Positions 43,734 through 63,354 of a stretch of 64,000 bases of DNA are shown here, one piece after another (position 1 is the stretch's first letter; the number at the start of each line of letters is the position of its first letter). The notes beneath the pieces were generated by a model. The model was not told the DNA's origin, made no database searches, and was given only the letters and a program-made list of their open reading frames with translations. This DNA comes from Salvator merianae (Eukaryota > Chordata > Lepidosauria > Squamata > Teiidae), in the NCBI GenBank assembly GCA_003586115.2, contig QVOM02000042.1, positions 78,384,416 to 78,448,415 of the forward strand. The letters run 5' to 3'. A program made the translations under genes and the position numbers.

Positions 43734-45881
43734 ATTGCAGGGAAATGTAAGCATTTAGGACAATGCAGATATAGGGACATATATATGGTGTGACATTTCA
43801 AATATTTCATCCTTCCAAATGAGGCTATAACTATACAAGCTGCAACAAAACATACTGTATATGAGTATATTTATTTATTTATGGCATTTCTACACTGCTC
43901 TACATCATAATCCTACACAGTTGACAAAACCAAAAAAACAAAATAAATGTATTTTTATTAGGTGCCAAAAAATTCAGTGTTGGTGCTTGATGTATGTCTG
44001 AAATGGGCCTGCTCTAAATCCTGGGGGATCTACCATAGAGAATGCTCTCTCCTCAACTTCATTCCATGAGCCTCTTCAAGTGACAGGATTACTAGAACAG
44101 CTTGGCCAGAGAGTCTCAACTGATAGTCAGGATAATATGGGAGGACTTCCAGATATTGACAAATGAGCTAAGTGAGGTTTTACATAACATATATCTTGGA
44201 TTATTGTTGTGTATTCCTCAAAACACATAGTCCAAAAATCTTTGAATGAGCATTGCCTCCAGAGATGGGGATAAGTACCAAACCATGTACAAGATATTTG
44301 GCATTGTAACCTGCTAGGTGTTCAACGCCAACTGTATATGACCTTTAAATTATTTTGCCTCAGGTGTGAATAGATTCCATTGGTCTGGTGTACAAAATTA
44401 AAGCCCAATAGCTTTCTCAATAAGGGAACCTAATTTTTTTTACCCACAACACTTTAAAGTCTTGAACTGTGTCAGTATCTGAGGACCATTTTAATCTATA
44501 TATAGCTGATGAAATTAGCTGAATCACGTGTCATTATTAATTGATCCAAAGCAGTTAGCGACTATTTTGATTCAGCTTTAATATTCATAATTGTAGTGAA
44601 TTAAATCATTTAATGATTTTTATAGCCAATTATATTTAACTTGGTGCTAAGCTATGTGTGAAACCAGGTGCTGTATAGCTTGTGTTCTGTCCATGTGTTA
44701 TCTTCTCCCTTGAAGTTTCATAGACTGGACTCCCTTCTCTCTCTGAAGCAGTTTGCAGTTTGGCCTCACCTTTTTCCTCTCAAGCCCTGTAGCTTGCAAA
44801 CCTTCTTGTTTGTCCCGCATCTCTATCCTATTTCCCACAGCCTGCAAGCTTTCCTGCTTGGAAGTTTCAGGCTCCACCAGCCTGTAAGCCTCTGTTTCCC
44901 ACACCTATGCCCTTTTTCTCAGGCTCCAATTCTCTGCTTTCCAGGCTGCAAACTTCATTTTCTTTCCCTTTAGCTTTCATGCTTCTATTTCCCAGCCTGC
45001 AGCCCTCCATTTTGTTCCCGTTCTTATTTAGAGCCTGCAGGATCTCCACTAGAGGCCTCTGAATACCTAGTAATTTTGTAATTTTGTTTTCTCTTCTCCT
45101 CAGTCCAGTTGATGTGAAAACAGCTGCTAGTTAATAAATATGTGTGTGTGCTTGGTAATGTACATGCAGCTGAAAGGCTGATCTGACAAGAAAAAAACAT
45201 CCTAGCTGTGTCTGAAACTCCCATTCCTATTTTCCCCGCTGTTACTGTATTTGAACAAAGGAGTGATAATTAGCAACATTTGAAACGAGAAAGCACAGGG
45301 AGAGAAATCAAATACAATGTATCAGTGTAATAGGATATTTGTACACCCTGCTATCACTGTAGCCAGTCATGGAGCTATTTTTTGTTTTCCCAAAGGTGCA
45401 TGAACTGGGAGCTAATTCCACCAATTCCAGCTAAATCCAGAGTTTTAGGTTTCAAATGCACTGCACTCTTCAGCATGGTACTACTTCCCACAAGCCTCCC
45501 ATTTCTGCTTCACTCACTGTCCCTTATATAAATACTCTCCCATGAGGCTAAGGAAAGGAATATTATAAATATTTAATATAAAGAAATATTTGGCTCCTGA
45601 GAAGTCCTGTTTAAATTCACCACTCTGACTGCCCATATTTTAAATTAATAAAGCTAAAGAAGAACCATCTTCCCTTCAGCTGAAAAAACAGGAAGTGACA
45701 ACTGCCATACTTTATTTGGAGTGCTATCATTATTTTATTTTTGTTTTTCAATCCCTTAGTAAAAGGCAAAGTATTGATTCAAACCTTAAGAGAAGCTAAA
45801 TCCTCAGATCTGACCTCATTCCAGCATCTGCTTTGTGTGTGACAAAGAAGGTGATAAATCTGCACCATGGGGAAGCTTTGA
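43734..45881. other. Spacer between TRBV segment 3 and trypsinogen 3' end
   Basis: No exon seen. About 43866-44330 is a diverged copy of the repeat at 31620-32060. About 44690-45040 is a degenerate pyrimidine-rich minisatellite with TTTCCCAGCCTGCA-like units. Confidence 0.5.
45734..45739 (-). terminator. Candidate polyadenylation signal of trypsinogen
   Basis: AATAAA on the minus strand, about 143 bases after the stop codon. A second AATAAA is at 45711-45716. Either fits a short 3' UTR. Confidence 0.5.
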
Positions 45882-52448
<6,567 letters not shown>

Positions 52449-52490
52449 AGTGTTTTCTCCCAGTTAGAAAGTCAGGCAGAATGGTTGCAT

Positions 52491-52497
52491 ATTTATA
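52491..52497 (-). promoter_or_regulatory. Trypsinogen TATA box
   Basis: TATAAAT on the minus strand, 43 bases upstream of the ATG, consistent with the very short 5' UTR of trypsinogen genes. Confidence 0.7.
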
Positions 52498-52595
52498 TCC
52501 TGGGACAGGCTTTATCTCTGGTCCAAGGATTTCATCCAAGGGAAAAATACACAATGGAAAAAATGAAAAATCCATATTTGGATCTACATTCACAG

Positions 52596-52614
52596 CAGGT
52601 GGAGAGGGAAAAAA
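52596..52614 (-). promoter_or_regulatory. Candidate PTF1-like acinar site
   Basis: An E-box CACCTG and a TTTTTTCCC box lie within 19 bases, about 150-165 bases upstream of the trypsinogen ATG, where exocrine pancreas genes have PTF1 sites. The relative order differs from the classic arrangement. Confidence 0.35.
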
Positions 52615-53191
52615 GAGACAATCAAACATTCAACATAAGCAATGCAAAATTCACAATGTAAGCAAAGTTTTTCACAACATTTTTTAAAAAAATAATTCTG
52701 AATCTCTTCCATTCACTTCTCTTTTCCTCTCACACACATGTTTGAAATTTTGTTCCAAATAGAAGGAATATGTCCTCAAACTTATATCAGGATTTTGCAA
52801 AACAAATTAACAAATTGGGTAGGGCAATAGCTATAGTAGAATGAGTCCTTGATACATGGGGCCCAAGAGCAAAGATATGCACAAAGCAGTAGCAAATGCC
52901 AAGCTCAAGAACCAGATAACTGTCTCCAAAGGGCCCCATTTTGCTTCCTGCCCCCACCTCCAACAAAACTTGGGCTAAGAGGCTTGCCTGGTGTCTGATA
53001 TGACACCTTTCAGGCACCAGATGAAAACATGAATCTTCCTGTAGGTATTCAAGGGCTGATATCCATCCATCTGTTGTTTTAAAATTGATCTGATTCATTT
53101 TTACACTGCTGGAAATTATGCTATTGTTGCTATTGACTGTTGGAGAAACAGCATCCTTCCAGATAGCAAACAAAAAGGGACAAATAGAGAA

Positions 53192-53192
<1 letters not shown>

Positions 53193-53227
<35 letters not shown>

Positions 53228-53229
53228 AA
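53193..53229 (+). repeat. TAAA microsatellite
   Basis: About nine TAAA units in tandem. Confidence 0.9.
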
Positions 53230-53917
53230 GATGACATGCGGTGACTCTTCGCCAGTCCTCTGTTCCTGGAAGTGTACTAGTGATCAGAAAAATTATGCCT
53301 GATCCCTTAGAATCAAAGCAGAGACTTTTAATGCATGTGATTCAGACATCATCTATTCCTTTGGTAGCAATTCAGTCCCTTTTGCAATATGAGTAGATTA
53401 ACTGATGTTTATTAATACGATAAATAGATATATAATTGTTTCTAATGGTCATAGAAAAATAGATGTTTCTACATTAGGAGCATGATTTTCCTGTGTAGAT
53501 GGAGCATACCTGAGGTGAAGTGGGGTCCCACAGATCAGTATCGGCGTGCGGATTGATGAAGCTCAGAATCTCACTATATGGGCTCCTAGTGCAGAAAGGG
53601 CCTATATAACTCAATGATTTTACTCAATAAAGTTACAAAAAAAAGTCATTCTAACACTGAATAGTTGATGTCTTTGTAGGTACCAAAAGAGTCTTGTTTA
53701 AAGGGCAGAAATCCTACTTCCTATCTTCAAACACAGAAGTTTTCTTTTCCCTTGAAATGACCAAAGTCTTCTTATCTGTTATATATTTGCCTTACAGACT
53801 GATAACGCAGCCTTATTAGCCTCATCTCCTGCAGCCAATCAGACACTCAGATGAGCTTCCTTTGTAGCAGAAGCTATTTCGGCATGCGTGTTCTGTGTTT
53901 CTCTTACAACAGAAGTC

Positions 53918-54645
53918 ATGTTGTGGGTGGTGCTGAATGCCTGTGCTGTGTTGCAGCTGTTGCCAGGTAGGAGACTTTCTCACGGCTAAGCAAGCTGATC
54001 CAAAGGTTTCCACCACTAAAAGACTGACGGAGGGTGGGGAGGAGAACCCAGCTGTGAAAAGTACAGGTTTTAGGAATGCTCTTCAAAAACAGACAGAAAT
54101 GTTCAGCACTGGGGAAGGCCAGGTTTTGGTGGAATGGGAGCTGCTATGGTGAGAGGAGGCAAAGCAGGATTAGAAAACAGAAAAATGTTCTAGGAATGTG
54201 CTTGCCTACTCTAATGAGCAATAAGCAATAAGTGATGAATGCAATGAAGTAAAGAGGGTGGAAAGCAGCAGCAAACGGGGTGAACTGTAACAGAGAAAGT
54301 TCCCTTGTTACGATGCCTTGTTCACACTTGGATCTTTCCAGGTCTCTGCCACGGGATTTCTGTGACCCAGAAGGAACATTTCAAGACAATTAAGAAGGGC
54401 ACCAGCACGACCATCAACTGTGAGCATGATGACAGCTCCTACCTTGTTATCCTCTGGTATCAGCAGAAAAGCAATGCTAAAGAGAAGCCACTGCAGCTCA
54501 TCGGCATTTCTGTACATGGGAGTAATTCAACAATGGAACTGGAGGAATTCAATATCCAGAGACCAAATGTGACCCATTCTTCCCTGTCAGTCCCTCAGAC
54601 ACAGGCTGCTGAGTCAGTAGTCTATTTCTGTGCATCCAGTAAAGG
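53918..54645 (+). CDS. TRBV: TRBV segment 4, apparently functional
   Basis: T-cell receptor beta variable segment. The leader exon 53918-53966 (16 codons plus G; MLWVVLNACAVLQLLPG) has a GTAGGA donor. After a 375-bp intron the V exon is 54342-54645. The protein shows GISVTQKEHF, GTSTTINCEHD (first Cys), VILWYQQKS (FR2 Trp), KPLQLIGISV, and AAESVVYFCASSK (second Cys and the CASS start of CDR3). It has N-glycosylation sequons near CDR2/FR3. No stop. It is the first V after trypsinogen, the position of TRBV2 in mammals by order only. Confidence 0.93.
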
Positions 54646-54684
54646 CACAGCGAGAACTCCCTGCCTCACAGCTGCACCCAAACC
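54646..54684 (+). promoter_or_regulatory. 23-RSS of TRBV segment 4
   Basis: Heptamer CACAGCG (one mismatch), a 23-bp spacer and nonamer ACCCAAACC (7 of 9). Confidence 0.88.
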
Positions 54685-55152
54685 TCCAAACTCTTGCCAA
54701 GAAACCCACACAAAATGTCTGCAGAGTAATGCTTCAGAGAAGGATGCAAACAGCAGCAGCTGCCTATGGAGAATTACCAGCCATAGATACCATCCTCATC
54801 CTGGCGAATACTGAAGCTAAGTGTGCGGAGTTCAGCTGTCATCACCACCCACGTTCTAGAGAGCTTTGCTGGAGTCTTAACCATCACCTGGGTTGCCATT
54901 CAGGTTGGGACAAAGTGGAAGAACATTAACGCATAATTCTTTAGACAGTCAAATAAGTCTTTTTCTTCTTTTTCCTGAACTATCAGCTGTGGAACACTGC
55001 AGGAAAGCCTCGTTGGCCTTAAATGCACTCTACGCCTGTTCATGGGTTTTAGTTCATGGGTTTTAGGGCACCCCCATAATTCAGGTATAGCTTTGCTAAT
55101 GCATCCCCAGCATCTTTCCTTTCGCAACTATTAGCACAACACTTATTTTAGA

Positions 55153-55430
55153 ATATAAAAACATAAGAGGAGCCTGCTGGATCAGGCCACGGCCCATCTA
55201 GTCATCCTGTCTCACAGGATGTCATCCTGCATCCTGTCTCACACAGTGGCCCACCAATTGCTTCTGGCCACCTCAAGCAGAAGACAAAGGCAAAATTTTC
55301 AACTGCTCTCGACTTACTGCAAATGGCCTTTAGAGGTATCTGGTCTGTCTCTCTCACCAGGAGGCAGTACCTAGGCATTCATTCTAGTAGCCATTGATAC
55401 GTCTGACCTGCATGAATTTGCTCACCCATT
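55153..55430 (-). mobile_element. CR1/L2-clade LINE 3' tail
   Basis: ACATAAGAGGAGCCTGCTGG, CAGGCCACGGCCCATCTAGT and CACACAGTGGCCCACCAATT match the 3' end of the LINE at about 40998-42240. 5'-truncated, with a small internal duplication (CATCCTGTCTCACA). Confidence 0.8.
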
Positions 55431-55871
55431 CCAACTGAAGCTGCATCCACACACACATGGAAAGTGGCCCAAAAGTGGCCTTGAGGTAGGAGCACATAGA
55501 TACTAGAGTTCCCATTTAACTTCTAATTCATATTGAAGCCCAGGAAATCACATTGGACTATGGATTAGAGGAATGATGGGAAGACTAGTGAGTCAATGCT
55601 ACACATTCTAAATCACTTTTGAATTATCTTTTGATAAAAACACAGTGTGATGATGCAGCCTAAGTTTCCATGAACTTTATTTCCTCCAAAACACAATGGA
55701 GATGAAACTTCTATTGGTTCATTATTAACAGTAAGGATTGCTAGCTTTAGGTTAAAAAGTGATGATTTGTCTAGTAAAAGAGCACACCAGAACCACAGGA
55801 TGATATGAACTGAGAATTAGAAATAAGGAAGGTGAAGCTGTTCGGTTTGAAGCCACTGGGGAACTCTCTTT

Positions 55872-56139
55872 GGCTGCATTCTTTGGTTGTCACTGAAATG
55901 GATCCCCTGGTAGTCTGGAAGATGGAGCAACATCTTCTAAATGCCTCCGTATTCTCAATTAGGCCACACTGGTCTACCGTAGACCTTGATGTCAGGCCTC
56001 CCTGATCAGAATTATGGTCTGTCTGCTTACCTGGGGTGGGAGGAAACCCACAGATCTTCACTAATGTGTGGATCTGTGGGGCTGAGAAGTGGACTCTGAG
56101 GCCCCTGAGTACTGGTCTAAGCAAAGCGCAGAAAGAGCC
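55872..56139. mobile_element. TIR MITE (268 bp)
   Basis: It starts GGCTGCATTCTTTGG and ends AAAGCGCAGAAAGAGCC. Flanks TTT and TTA differ by one base. Confidence 0.6.
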
Positions 56140-56629
56140 TTAGATGTCGTCTGTGCTGGGGAACAAAGGGAAGGCTTGCTATGACTTGCCCTCATGTCAC
56201 ACAAAAGTGCTGTCTCCCCAGCTTGTCACTTTAGCTAATTTGGCTGTCTGGCCAGTGCCAAGCCTGTTTGGCATCGCTTGGATAGCTAAGCTCTGAGCTG
56301 GGGAGACAGAAGCTTCATGAGGTGTGAGGGTGATCGCATCAGCCTTTCTCCTTATCTCTCCACGATTGGTTGTACCTATTTTCCCTTAAGACCTTTCCCT
56401 TATCCATTTTCCCTTAAGACCTCTTTTATGAATCTATGTGGAGTAAGGAAGCGATAAGAGGCTTGGCTGTTGAATTGTTGAATCCAGAAAGATATGAGAA
56501 GACAAACTGATGCTGGGGCAGGAGACAGAAACTATCAGAGCTGGCTGACTTGATGGCAAAATGAGAGTACTTCCCACTGGACTCTGTCTACTGCGGTCTA
56601 TTTATGCTATTTACACACTTTATACGATG

Positions 56630-56815
56630 TTTAGGAAAGCAGTGAACACACACCTCTTTGCCCTGGCCTTTGGCTAAATAGGGAAATTACTTTTCCTCCC
56701 CATTTTCAGACGCTGTTATTGTTTTAGTATTTTGTATTGGTTTTTAATGTTGTAAACCTTTGGGTTTAGGGCGGGATAAATATGCTAATAATAATAATAA
56801 TAAATAAAGATGTTA
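56630..56815 (+). repeat. LINE/SINE-type 3' tail
   Basis: GTTGTAAACCTTTGGGTTTA, GGGCGGGATAAATATG and an AATA run. A similar tail is at about 36895-36990. Confidence 0.55.
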
Positions 56816-58845
56816 TAAGATCCCCAGTGGTACTAAGGGTTAAAAACAGTTTACACTTGCATTGCACTAGAGAGATAAAATCATCATCATCATCATCAGA
56901 TTCCATTATTTGAATATGCCCCCCATTTCCTTACATTTATTTCCTAGGGGGTGGCTGTATTGCTTGAATTTGCTGTCTGCCAAGAAACAGAATGCCCTTT
57001 CATAACCTGTGTAAACTAGAAGTTATTTTATATGGAAAATCTAAAGGTTGGTTTTGAACTATCCTTCCCAGTGCAGTAATAGCCCATCTTTTCCTTCCTG
57101 TTGTAGTTCGGAAGGAGGGTTAATGATGGGTCTGTGAAATAGTCCATGATGCTAGAGCAGGGTCGACAGGAGTAAACCACATTTCCTGAGCAGATTAACC
57201 TGTGAACAGACTCTGTTTCTGCATGGTGTGGGTATCTTGCACCATGTTAGTCTTCTCTAGGCAACCTGGTCTATGATGGGTCAGGCTATCACTGGAACAG
57301 TCTAAGAGCCATCCATTTTGCAGGCAGCCCATCCTGGCCAACCTGGAAGCCAGGAGTGAAAATTCCCCAGTGTTTACCTGTTAAAATCAATTAACTGCTT
57401 TTTCCTTCCACTCCTGCAGCCCTGCTACAACCAGTCATAGTGCACAATTGGGGCAGGAAGGGATAAGGATCAAACCGAAATCCATCCATTGATCTCCCTG
57501 AACAACAACTTCTCCTGTGACCAAAACATTCAAAGAGAGGTTTCCAAATGGAGCTTTCCCCTTCACCCACTGTCTTGAGGAACTGCCGCAGAGTGTATTC
57601 TTTCCAACTGAATACATGGATATAGGCAAAGTGAAATTTGAAGCTACACATCAGAGATTCGTTTAATTAAATTATTACACATCGTTCCAGCCAAACAAAC
57701 CCAGCACCCATTTTAACTTACACTGGACCTTTCTTTAGGGGAAGACAAAGTTTATTTAGAAGATTGTCTATGAACAGTCATAAACAAGAAGAGCGGACCC
57801 ACAATTCCTCTCCGGTAGGTACTTCCATTTATTTTGTAGTTATTAGTTTTAAATGCTGTTTAACTGCGCATGCCAATATTTCTTGGGGGGCACATTTTCC
57901 CTTTTTTTGGCAATGAGTGAGCCCCCCATCCATTTCCACTGCATGCTGCCGAAACCTTGTGCTCTGCTGAACTGCATGATGCCATGTTGCACTTTTAAAC
58001 AAACAAATGTGTCCCATATCCAAAGTGGAAACTGAGCATAGTCAGTGTGCCTAATTTTAGTGGACTGAGGGTGCAGGAAGGGTTGCCCTCCCTCAGCATG
58101 TATAAGAACTGTGGCTGCCCGGACTGGGGTGGGGGGAGAAGACCATCTCTGTTGGGCGCTGCAGCTGGGCCTGTTGCCTCTGCCATGTCCTCCCCAGGCA
58201 CGTGCGAGCGAAGACCATCTCTATTTTTGTTTCTGCTTTATTACGCTTGTATTGAATTATTACTACTGTTATATTGTTACATTTCGTATTTATCAAGTGA
58301 TTCAGGTTTCCCTTTCCTTTGTTGACTGCCTTGAGCAAGATTGGGAAAGTTGGCATGTAAATAAAGTAACCGATTGATGGGCTGAACAGGTTCAAGTGCT
58401 GAACAATCCCTGACAGTTGATAAGCTCTCGAAAAACTGGAAACCTTCACTGACTTTTTGCAAGAACCAGAAAAAGAATTTGTTGTTGCTAGATTAGAAGA
58501 GTGGAGAGGAAAGAAGACAGATCGGTAGAAGAAAAGAACTGAGGCAGCAGGAGGGGCAAGAAATGAAATCCAGAAGAAACTGCTGAAGAAGGAGGAAGTC
58601 AACATGTAAATGATGTTAACGTATGAAATCCTTCCTTCAGGTCAAAGAATCCCTGAGTTGACATCTAACATTAATGAACCATGAGTTCCTAACACAAGAT
58701 GGATCCGAAGACTAGCCCATCTCTCCTCAAGGGGGAGCCTTTCCACTTATATATCAATGGAAGGGGAGAAAATCCTGCTTCTAGCAATAAAGCTGCAAGT
58801 AGAAGAGACGTCTGAACTAAGCTGCTTATAAGCGAAGCATAAGAG

Positions 58846-59975
58846 ATGAAGATCATATGGTGTGTGGCTCTTTGTTTCTTGGCTGCCGGTGGGTTTTAGT
58901 CTTTCTTGGCTAAAGGCAGGACTAAGAACTATTGAGACATTTTGTTAGATCTGAATGCAGTTGTATTTTCCTTTGATTGGTGCTGCCACCATGAAAGAAG
59001 AGAGCTACAGCATAAGCCTAAAAGAGGCCATTAAATCTCCCAAATGAGTGGAATGGAAGTCAACAGGAGCTCTTGCCAACCACTGTCCCACATGGCCTGT
59101 GTTGGTGTGCTCCATGGTCTTGGCTGGGATTGAGTGATCCAGACCAGTGTGTAGGGTGTGCTAGGGACCATCTGCATTGCTGCAGCCTCATCTGGGCCAG
59201 CTTTGGAGGCTGGGGACCTGCCTTAGAGAATGTCCCAGGGCTGCTTGGAAGATGCAAAGGCCTCTCTCTTGTGTCTTGGATAAGAGGTGGTACAAGTAAC
59301 TTTGACTATGTATATCTCAGTATTGCTGAGTTCTCTGTAAGGTATAAATTAATTACCCAGGAAAAATTTATTTCAATAGACCAGTTGTTCTTATTGACCA
59401 ATTTATATGTGCTCAATAGAAATAGAGCATAGGTGCAGCAGACAGATTTGATAATGCAACTGTCCTCCATCCACCCGCATTTGTGGGAAGGGTGAATAGA
59501 AAGCTCAGGGAACTCTAAACATCATCTTTGAAATGGTCACATGACTAATCAATAAACCTGACTGATAGTCTAAGCATCTTCTCTTGCAATAGATTTGAGA
59601 TGCCATGGGAAAATACGTAACCAATAAATTGGCAAGCAAATGATCTATAGCATTTCTTTTAGCAATTGTTTTTCACCCCACAAAGGTCATGCAGAGAAGA
59701 AGATCTTCCAGTCATCCAGTCTGACAGTATGGCAAGGAGGAACAGCCCAGCTGAACTGCAATCAGACCTTCCAACATGACTACATGTACTGGTATCAACA
59801 GCAAAGGACAAAGGGATTTCAGCTTCTCTTTTACTCTGTAATGGCTGGTTCTGTCCAGGAAGAAACCACTTTGGATAGAATCACTGCTCATCGAGACAGG
59901 ACAGAAGAATTTCAGTTAAACGTCTCGTCTGTTCAGCTGGGTGATTCGACCACCTACTTTTGCACTAGCTGCTTA
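58846..59975 (+). CDS. TRBV: TRBV segment 5, apparently functional
   Basis: T-cell receptor beta variable segment. The leader exon 58846-58888 (14 codons plus G; MKIIWCVALCFLAAG) has a GTGGGT donor. A 797-bp intron is followed by the V exon 59686-59975. The protein has SSSLTVWQGGTAQLNCNQ (first Cys), YMYWYQQQR (FR2 Trp), FQLLFYSVM, EEFQLNVSSVQLGDSTTYFC (second Cys) and TS, in place of the usual AS, at the start of CDR3. No stop or frameshift. The leader intron is long for a TRBV, so leader choice is slightly less certain than the V exon. Confidence 0.9.
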
Positions 59976-60014
59976 CACAGTGGCTATGATCCTTCTTCTC
60001 AATGTACAGTAACT
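59976..60014 (+). promoter_or_regulatory. 23-RSS of TRBV segment 5
   Basis: Perfect heptamer CACAGTG, a 23-bp spacer and nonamer ACAGTAACT (6 of 9). Confidence 0.85.
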
Positions 60015-61539
60015 GTCTGCTCTGATCTGATGCAGCACATGCGTATGGGGGAAGGAGAACATGTCATAAATCTTTTGTTCTTTTCCTGAACTGAAGGAGG
60101 AGCGGTGAAAGGGGAAATATTTGGGATGGTGCAGTTGTTCCAAGAAGCAAGGGAAGGCTAATGTGCCTGGGAATGAGATCAACTTGTGCTGGTTATATCA
60201 ATGCAACTGCACAGTTTTCTAGGAAACAATATGGACTTGGCCATTGTCTTCCTTTGGGGATCTTCTGCATACAAGACAATTGGGCTACATGTGAACTAAG
60301 TGATGGCCAAACTAGCAGGTACGTTTGGTCAGTTCAGAGTCAATCTCCATCTTGGCAGTCCTTTATTGCCATTTTCCACTCGATTTTTCATTGGCTTCAT
60401 TGGAGACTCTGCTGAACAAGTGTGAATTTCTAATTATGGATTCTGAAACATACGCTGGAGCAATACCAACATTCACTTTCAGATTTTTCTGTACAAGCAA
60501 TTCTCAGAAAACGCGGATTCTTCTCAGCCTCAAAATGGCGTCTTATGAAAATTTCACTATCCCTTTGTCCTTCGAAAACTTCACTACTTTTAGAAAACAC
60601 ATCACACAAAAAGTCTGGCTGCAATAATTGACCAGAAATCTTTTCCATGCAGAAATATTCAGGTTGCTTCCAGACAGCAAGAGGCAACGCAGATCTAAAA
60701 GTGATCCCATGATTGCCTTTTGCTGCCCTTTGCCAGACGCAAGGAGCAGTGCTGGGCTTACCTTTGCATCTGCCAGGTTGTTTCACAATGAACTTGGTCG
60801 GGGACCACCAGAAGCTGGCCAAACAGCCACCCATTTCCTTTTGTTGGTTTTTGCACCCTGGACTGTTTTCTGATAGCCCTGAGTGAGTCCCTTATGGAAT
60901 GGGCCAGCAAACACAAAGGCAATAATTGCTGTTACAGGAAACCTGGCACAATTGCCTGATTTTCTATAATAATGATATTGCAAGTTATCCCTTAACAAAC
61001 CCAGGACTACATTAGGAATGCTGCACTTATGTCTGGCATTCCCCATATAGTGCTAGGAAAAATGCAGGTTTTACTCCAAATCTGGAGTAGGGATGTGCTA
61101 ATTTCAATTCGCATTCAAAAAATCATAAAAATTTGATTTTGCAAAATTTCATGTTTCACATCAAGATGAAAATGACTTTTTCATATGTACAGTTTTCGAG
61201 CAAAATGAAACAGCCTGTTCTTTTGCAAAAAAGAAATATTCATCGAAATTGTGCATTTTTGCTGTGTTTAAGCAATAAAAATGACATTTTCACTGAGAAA
61301 ACATTGCAAAAACCATGAAAACGAATGTGAAAATTGCATTTTTGACAATGAAATTCACTGACGAAGTGAAAATATAGATTGTGAAAGTGAATTGAAAATT
61401 AATCTTTTATTTTTCGTGCACATCCCCAATCTGGAGGCACTTTTTGTCATGTAGTTTCCCATCTCTAGTGGCACGGTGATATGCAGCTGCAGAAGAAAAA
61501 GGCCATCTGCTTCCCTGTGTTACTATCAACTGTTCATAC

Positions 61540-61720
61540 AATCACAGAATCATAGAGTTGGAAGGGACCTCCAGGGTCACTGAGTCCAGCCGCCTGCTCT
61601 GTGGCAGGACTCCCTCTGTTGTTGCCAGTTGCTTTTGCAGGAGTCTTTGCAGGACTAGGGGCCAGGAATTAGCAGTCCCTGTCAACATCTCCAAGAACAT
61701 GAGTCACAGTCTACAGTCCA
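61540..61720 (-). mobile_element. CR1 LINE 3' end
   Basis: Reverse complement of the CR1 end: CAGAATCATAGAGTTGGAAG, then GGACCTCCAGGGTCA. Confidence 0.8.
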
Positions 61721-63260
61721 CAAACCACAGATCCCATTCAGTGTTGTTTTTCATGGAATCAACTTTTTAAATTTTTTCAAATTTTCTTGTTTAAGTTTTG
61801 TATTTACCGCTTAATCTTATAATGTATTCTCTTGTAATTGTTTATACTATATTGTATTGCTTTTATGTAGTAAACTGCCTTGAGCATTTTTCTCAGAAAG
61901 GTCATATACAAATACATTCAACAATAACAACAATACTTTGAGATAGGGGCCCGGCATTTTCAAAATTACCCCAAAGGGCTGTGAAGCAGTTCTGAACACT
62001 AGGTTTCCCAGGATTCATTTTCTCAAAAGAGTATGACCAAAAATACATAAGCAAGGGAGTAAAACCTGTTCTTTGGGGGAGATGTTACTGGAGGGTGAAG
62101 TGGTGCTCCTGAGGGCTTTCTCTGCTGCACAAAATGCTTTCAGCTCCCCATTCACTGCTTGGGTGGAAGAAGCAAGCAGTTGTGTCCATCATATGCCCAT
62201 GATAGGCCCTCTAATCTTCTAATTGTCCCATGATCCCAAAATTTTTACTGACCTTACCTTTGGGTCAGTTTGTATGAGTATGGGCAATATATGCAAAAGA
62301 AGGCTTTCTTCCGAGTTATATGAGCCTCATCTGATTAGTACAAAACTTGTGATACTCACGACCTGTCCACACTGTACAGCCCAGAATGGTGCAACAGTAT
62401 CATTCTGGACTGTAGAAGACCCCATGGCACAGCAGCCATCGGCACTGTGAGGGCTAGAACAGCCTCATACTGGGCCTCCAGTCCTAGAAGTGCAGATGGC
62501 CAGCCCGACTGCTATGACAGTGACCATGACAATGGCTGGCCAGCGCCTTGGCAATCAGAGATGCAGTGAGCGACTGTGCAGCTGTAGCTGCACTGCCCAC
62601 TTGCAGTGCTTGCCCACAAAAGAAGGTGCAAATATTGCTGACTGGGAAAATCCAGCTGCTCCCCGTCAAGCTGTGGACAATGATTTTGTTGCCCACAGCT
62701 AGTAGCATCTGGGGACAACTGGGGACACTCCTGGACACTGTGGCGGTAGGGCCATGCGGATGGATCTGTCTGGTGAGTGTCCAGAAGTTCGTGGGCAGGC
62801 CATTGCAAACAGGCCCACAGTTCTGCATGAACTGTATATGATAGAACCTTGAACCACTAGTTCCTTCAAAAGGGAAAGGCATTTTACACATGTTCTGAGA
62901 GTGCTCCGTTTGTGAGTCCTGGTTATTTTATCCTTTACATGGAGATAGGTGGGTATGATCAGTTACGTTGCCTTGAACAGAAATCTAATGTTCTTCTTTT
63001 AACACAGGTAGATGAAAAGCTTACAACTTTGGTCCAAGGCTGCTCTTTTAAAACTTTATAGTTTGTGGCAGAGAGGACAAAAATATTCATGAAAAGCATG
63101 AAATGCAAAGCAAGCATATCAGAATCGAAATACAAAACAGGCATCCAGAATTCCTTGGGGGCTGATTGCAACACATACAACGGGTAGAAACAAACATACC
63201 TGAAATATTTGGGGTCACCACTTCAAAATGTTGACTATTGTTTGGACTGCTTTGTCGAGC

Positions 63261-63270
63261 GTGATGTCAT
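63261..63270 (+). promoter_or_regulatory. TRBV promoter decamer-like site
   Basis: GTGATGTCAT, a CRE-like match to the V-beta promoter decamer AGTGATGTCA, 85 bases upstream of the leader ATG at 63355. I did not find as good a match before the other leaders. Confidence 0.5.
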
Positions 63271-63354
63271 AAGCAGAGGATTCACGGTGAAGACAGGGAA
63301 GGAAGTACAGTGTAGCAAAGTCAAAGGCACCCTGATCCCATAGCAGAAAAAGAA

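Larger units (their letters stand above)
52449..53917. other. Spacer between trypsinogen and TRBV segment 4
   Basis: Holds the trypsinogen promoter on its left side, a TAAA microsatellite (53193-53229) and part of a MITE ending CTAGTGCAGAAAGGGCC at about 53600. A CCAAT motif at 53835-53839 lies about 80 bases before the next leader. No exon. Confidence 0.5.
54685..58845. other. Spacer between TRBV segments 4 and 5
   Basis: No exon seen. Contains a CR1/L2-clade 3' tail (about 55153-55430), a MITE (55872-56139), an L2-like tail (about 56630-56815), ATC repeats (56881-56899) and another LINE/SINE-type tail at about 58310-58375. Confidence 0.55.
60015..63354. other. Spacer between TRBV segments 5 and 6
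   Basis: No exon seen. AT-rich repetitive sequence lies at about 61085-61430 (recurring GAAAATGAC/TTTCA blocks). A CR1 copy in minus orientation is at about 61540-61720 and a LINE/SINE-type tail at about 61865-61930. Confidence 0.5.

Noticed and set aside
53193..53229. Tandem repeat as possible CRISPR-like array
   Set aside because: It is a simple TAAA microsatellite; there are no unique spacers and the genome is eukaryotic.
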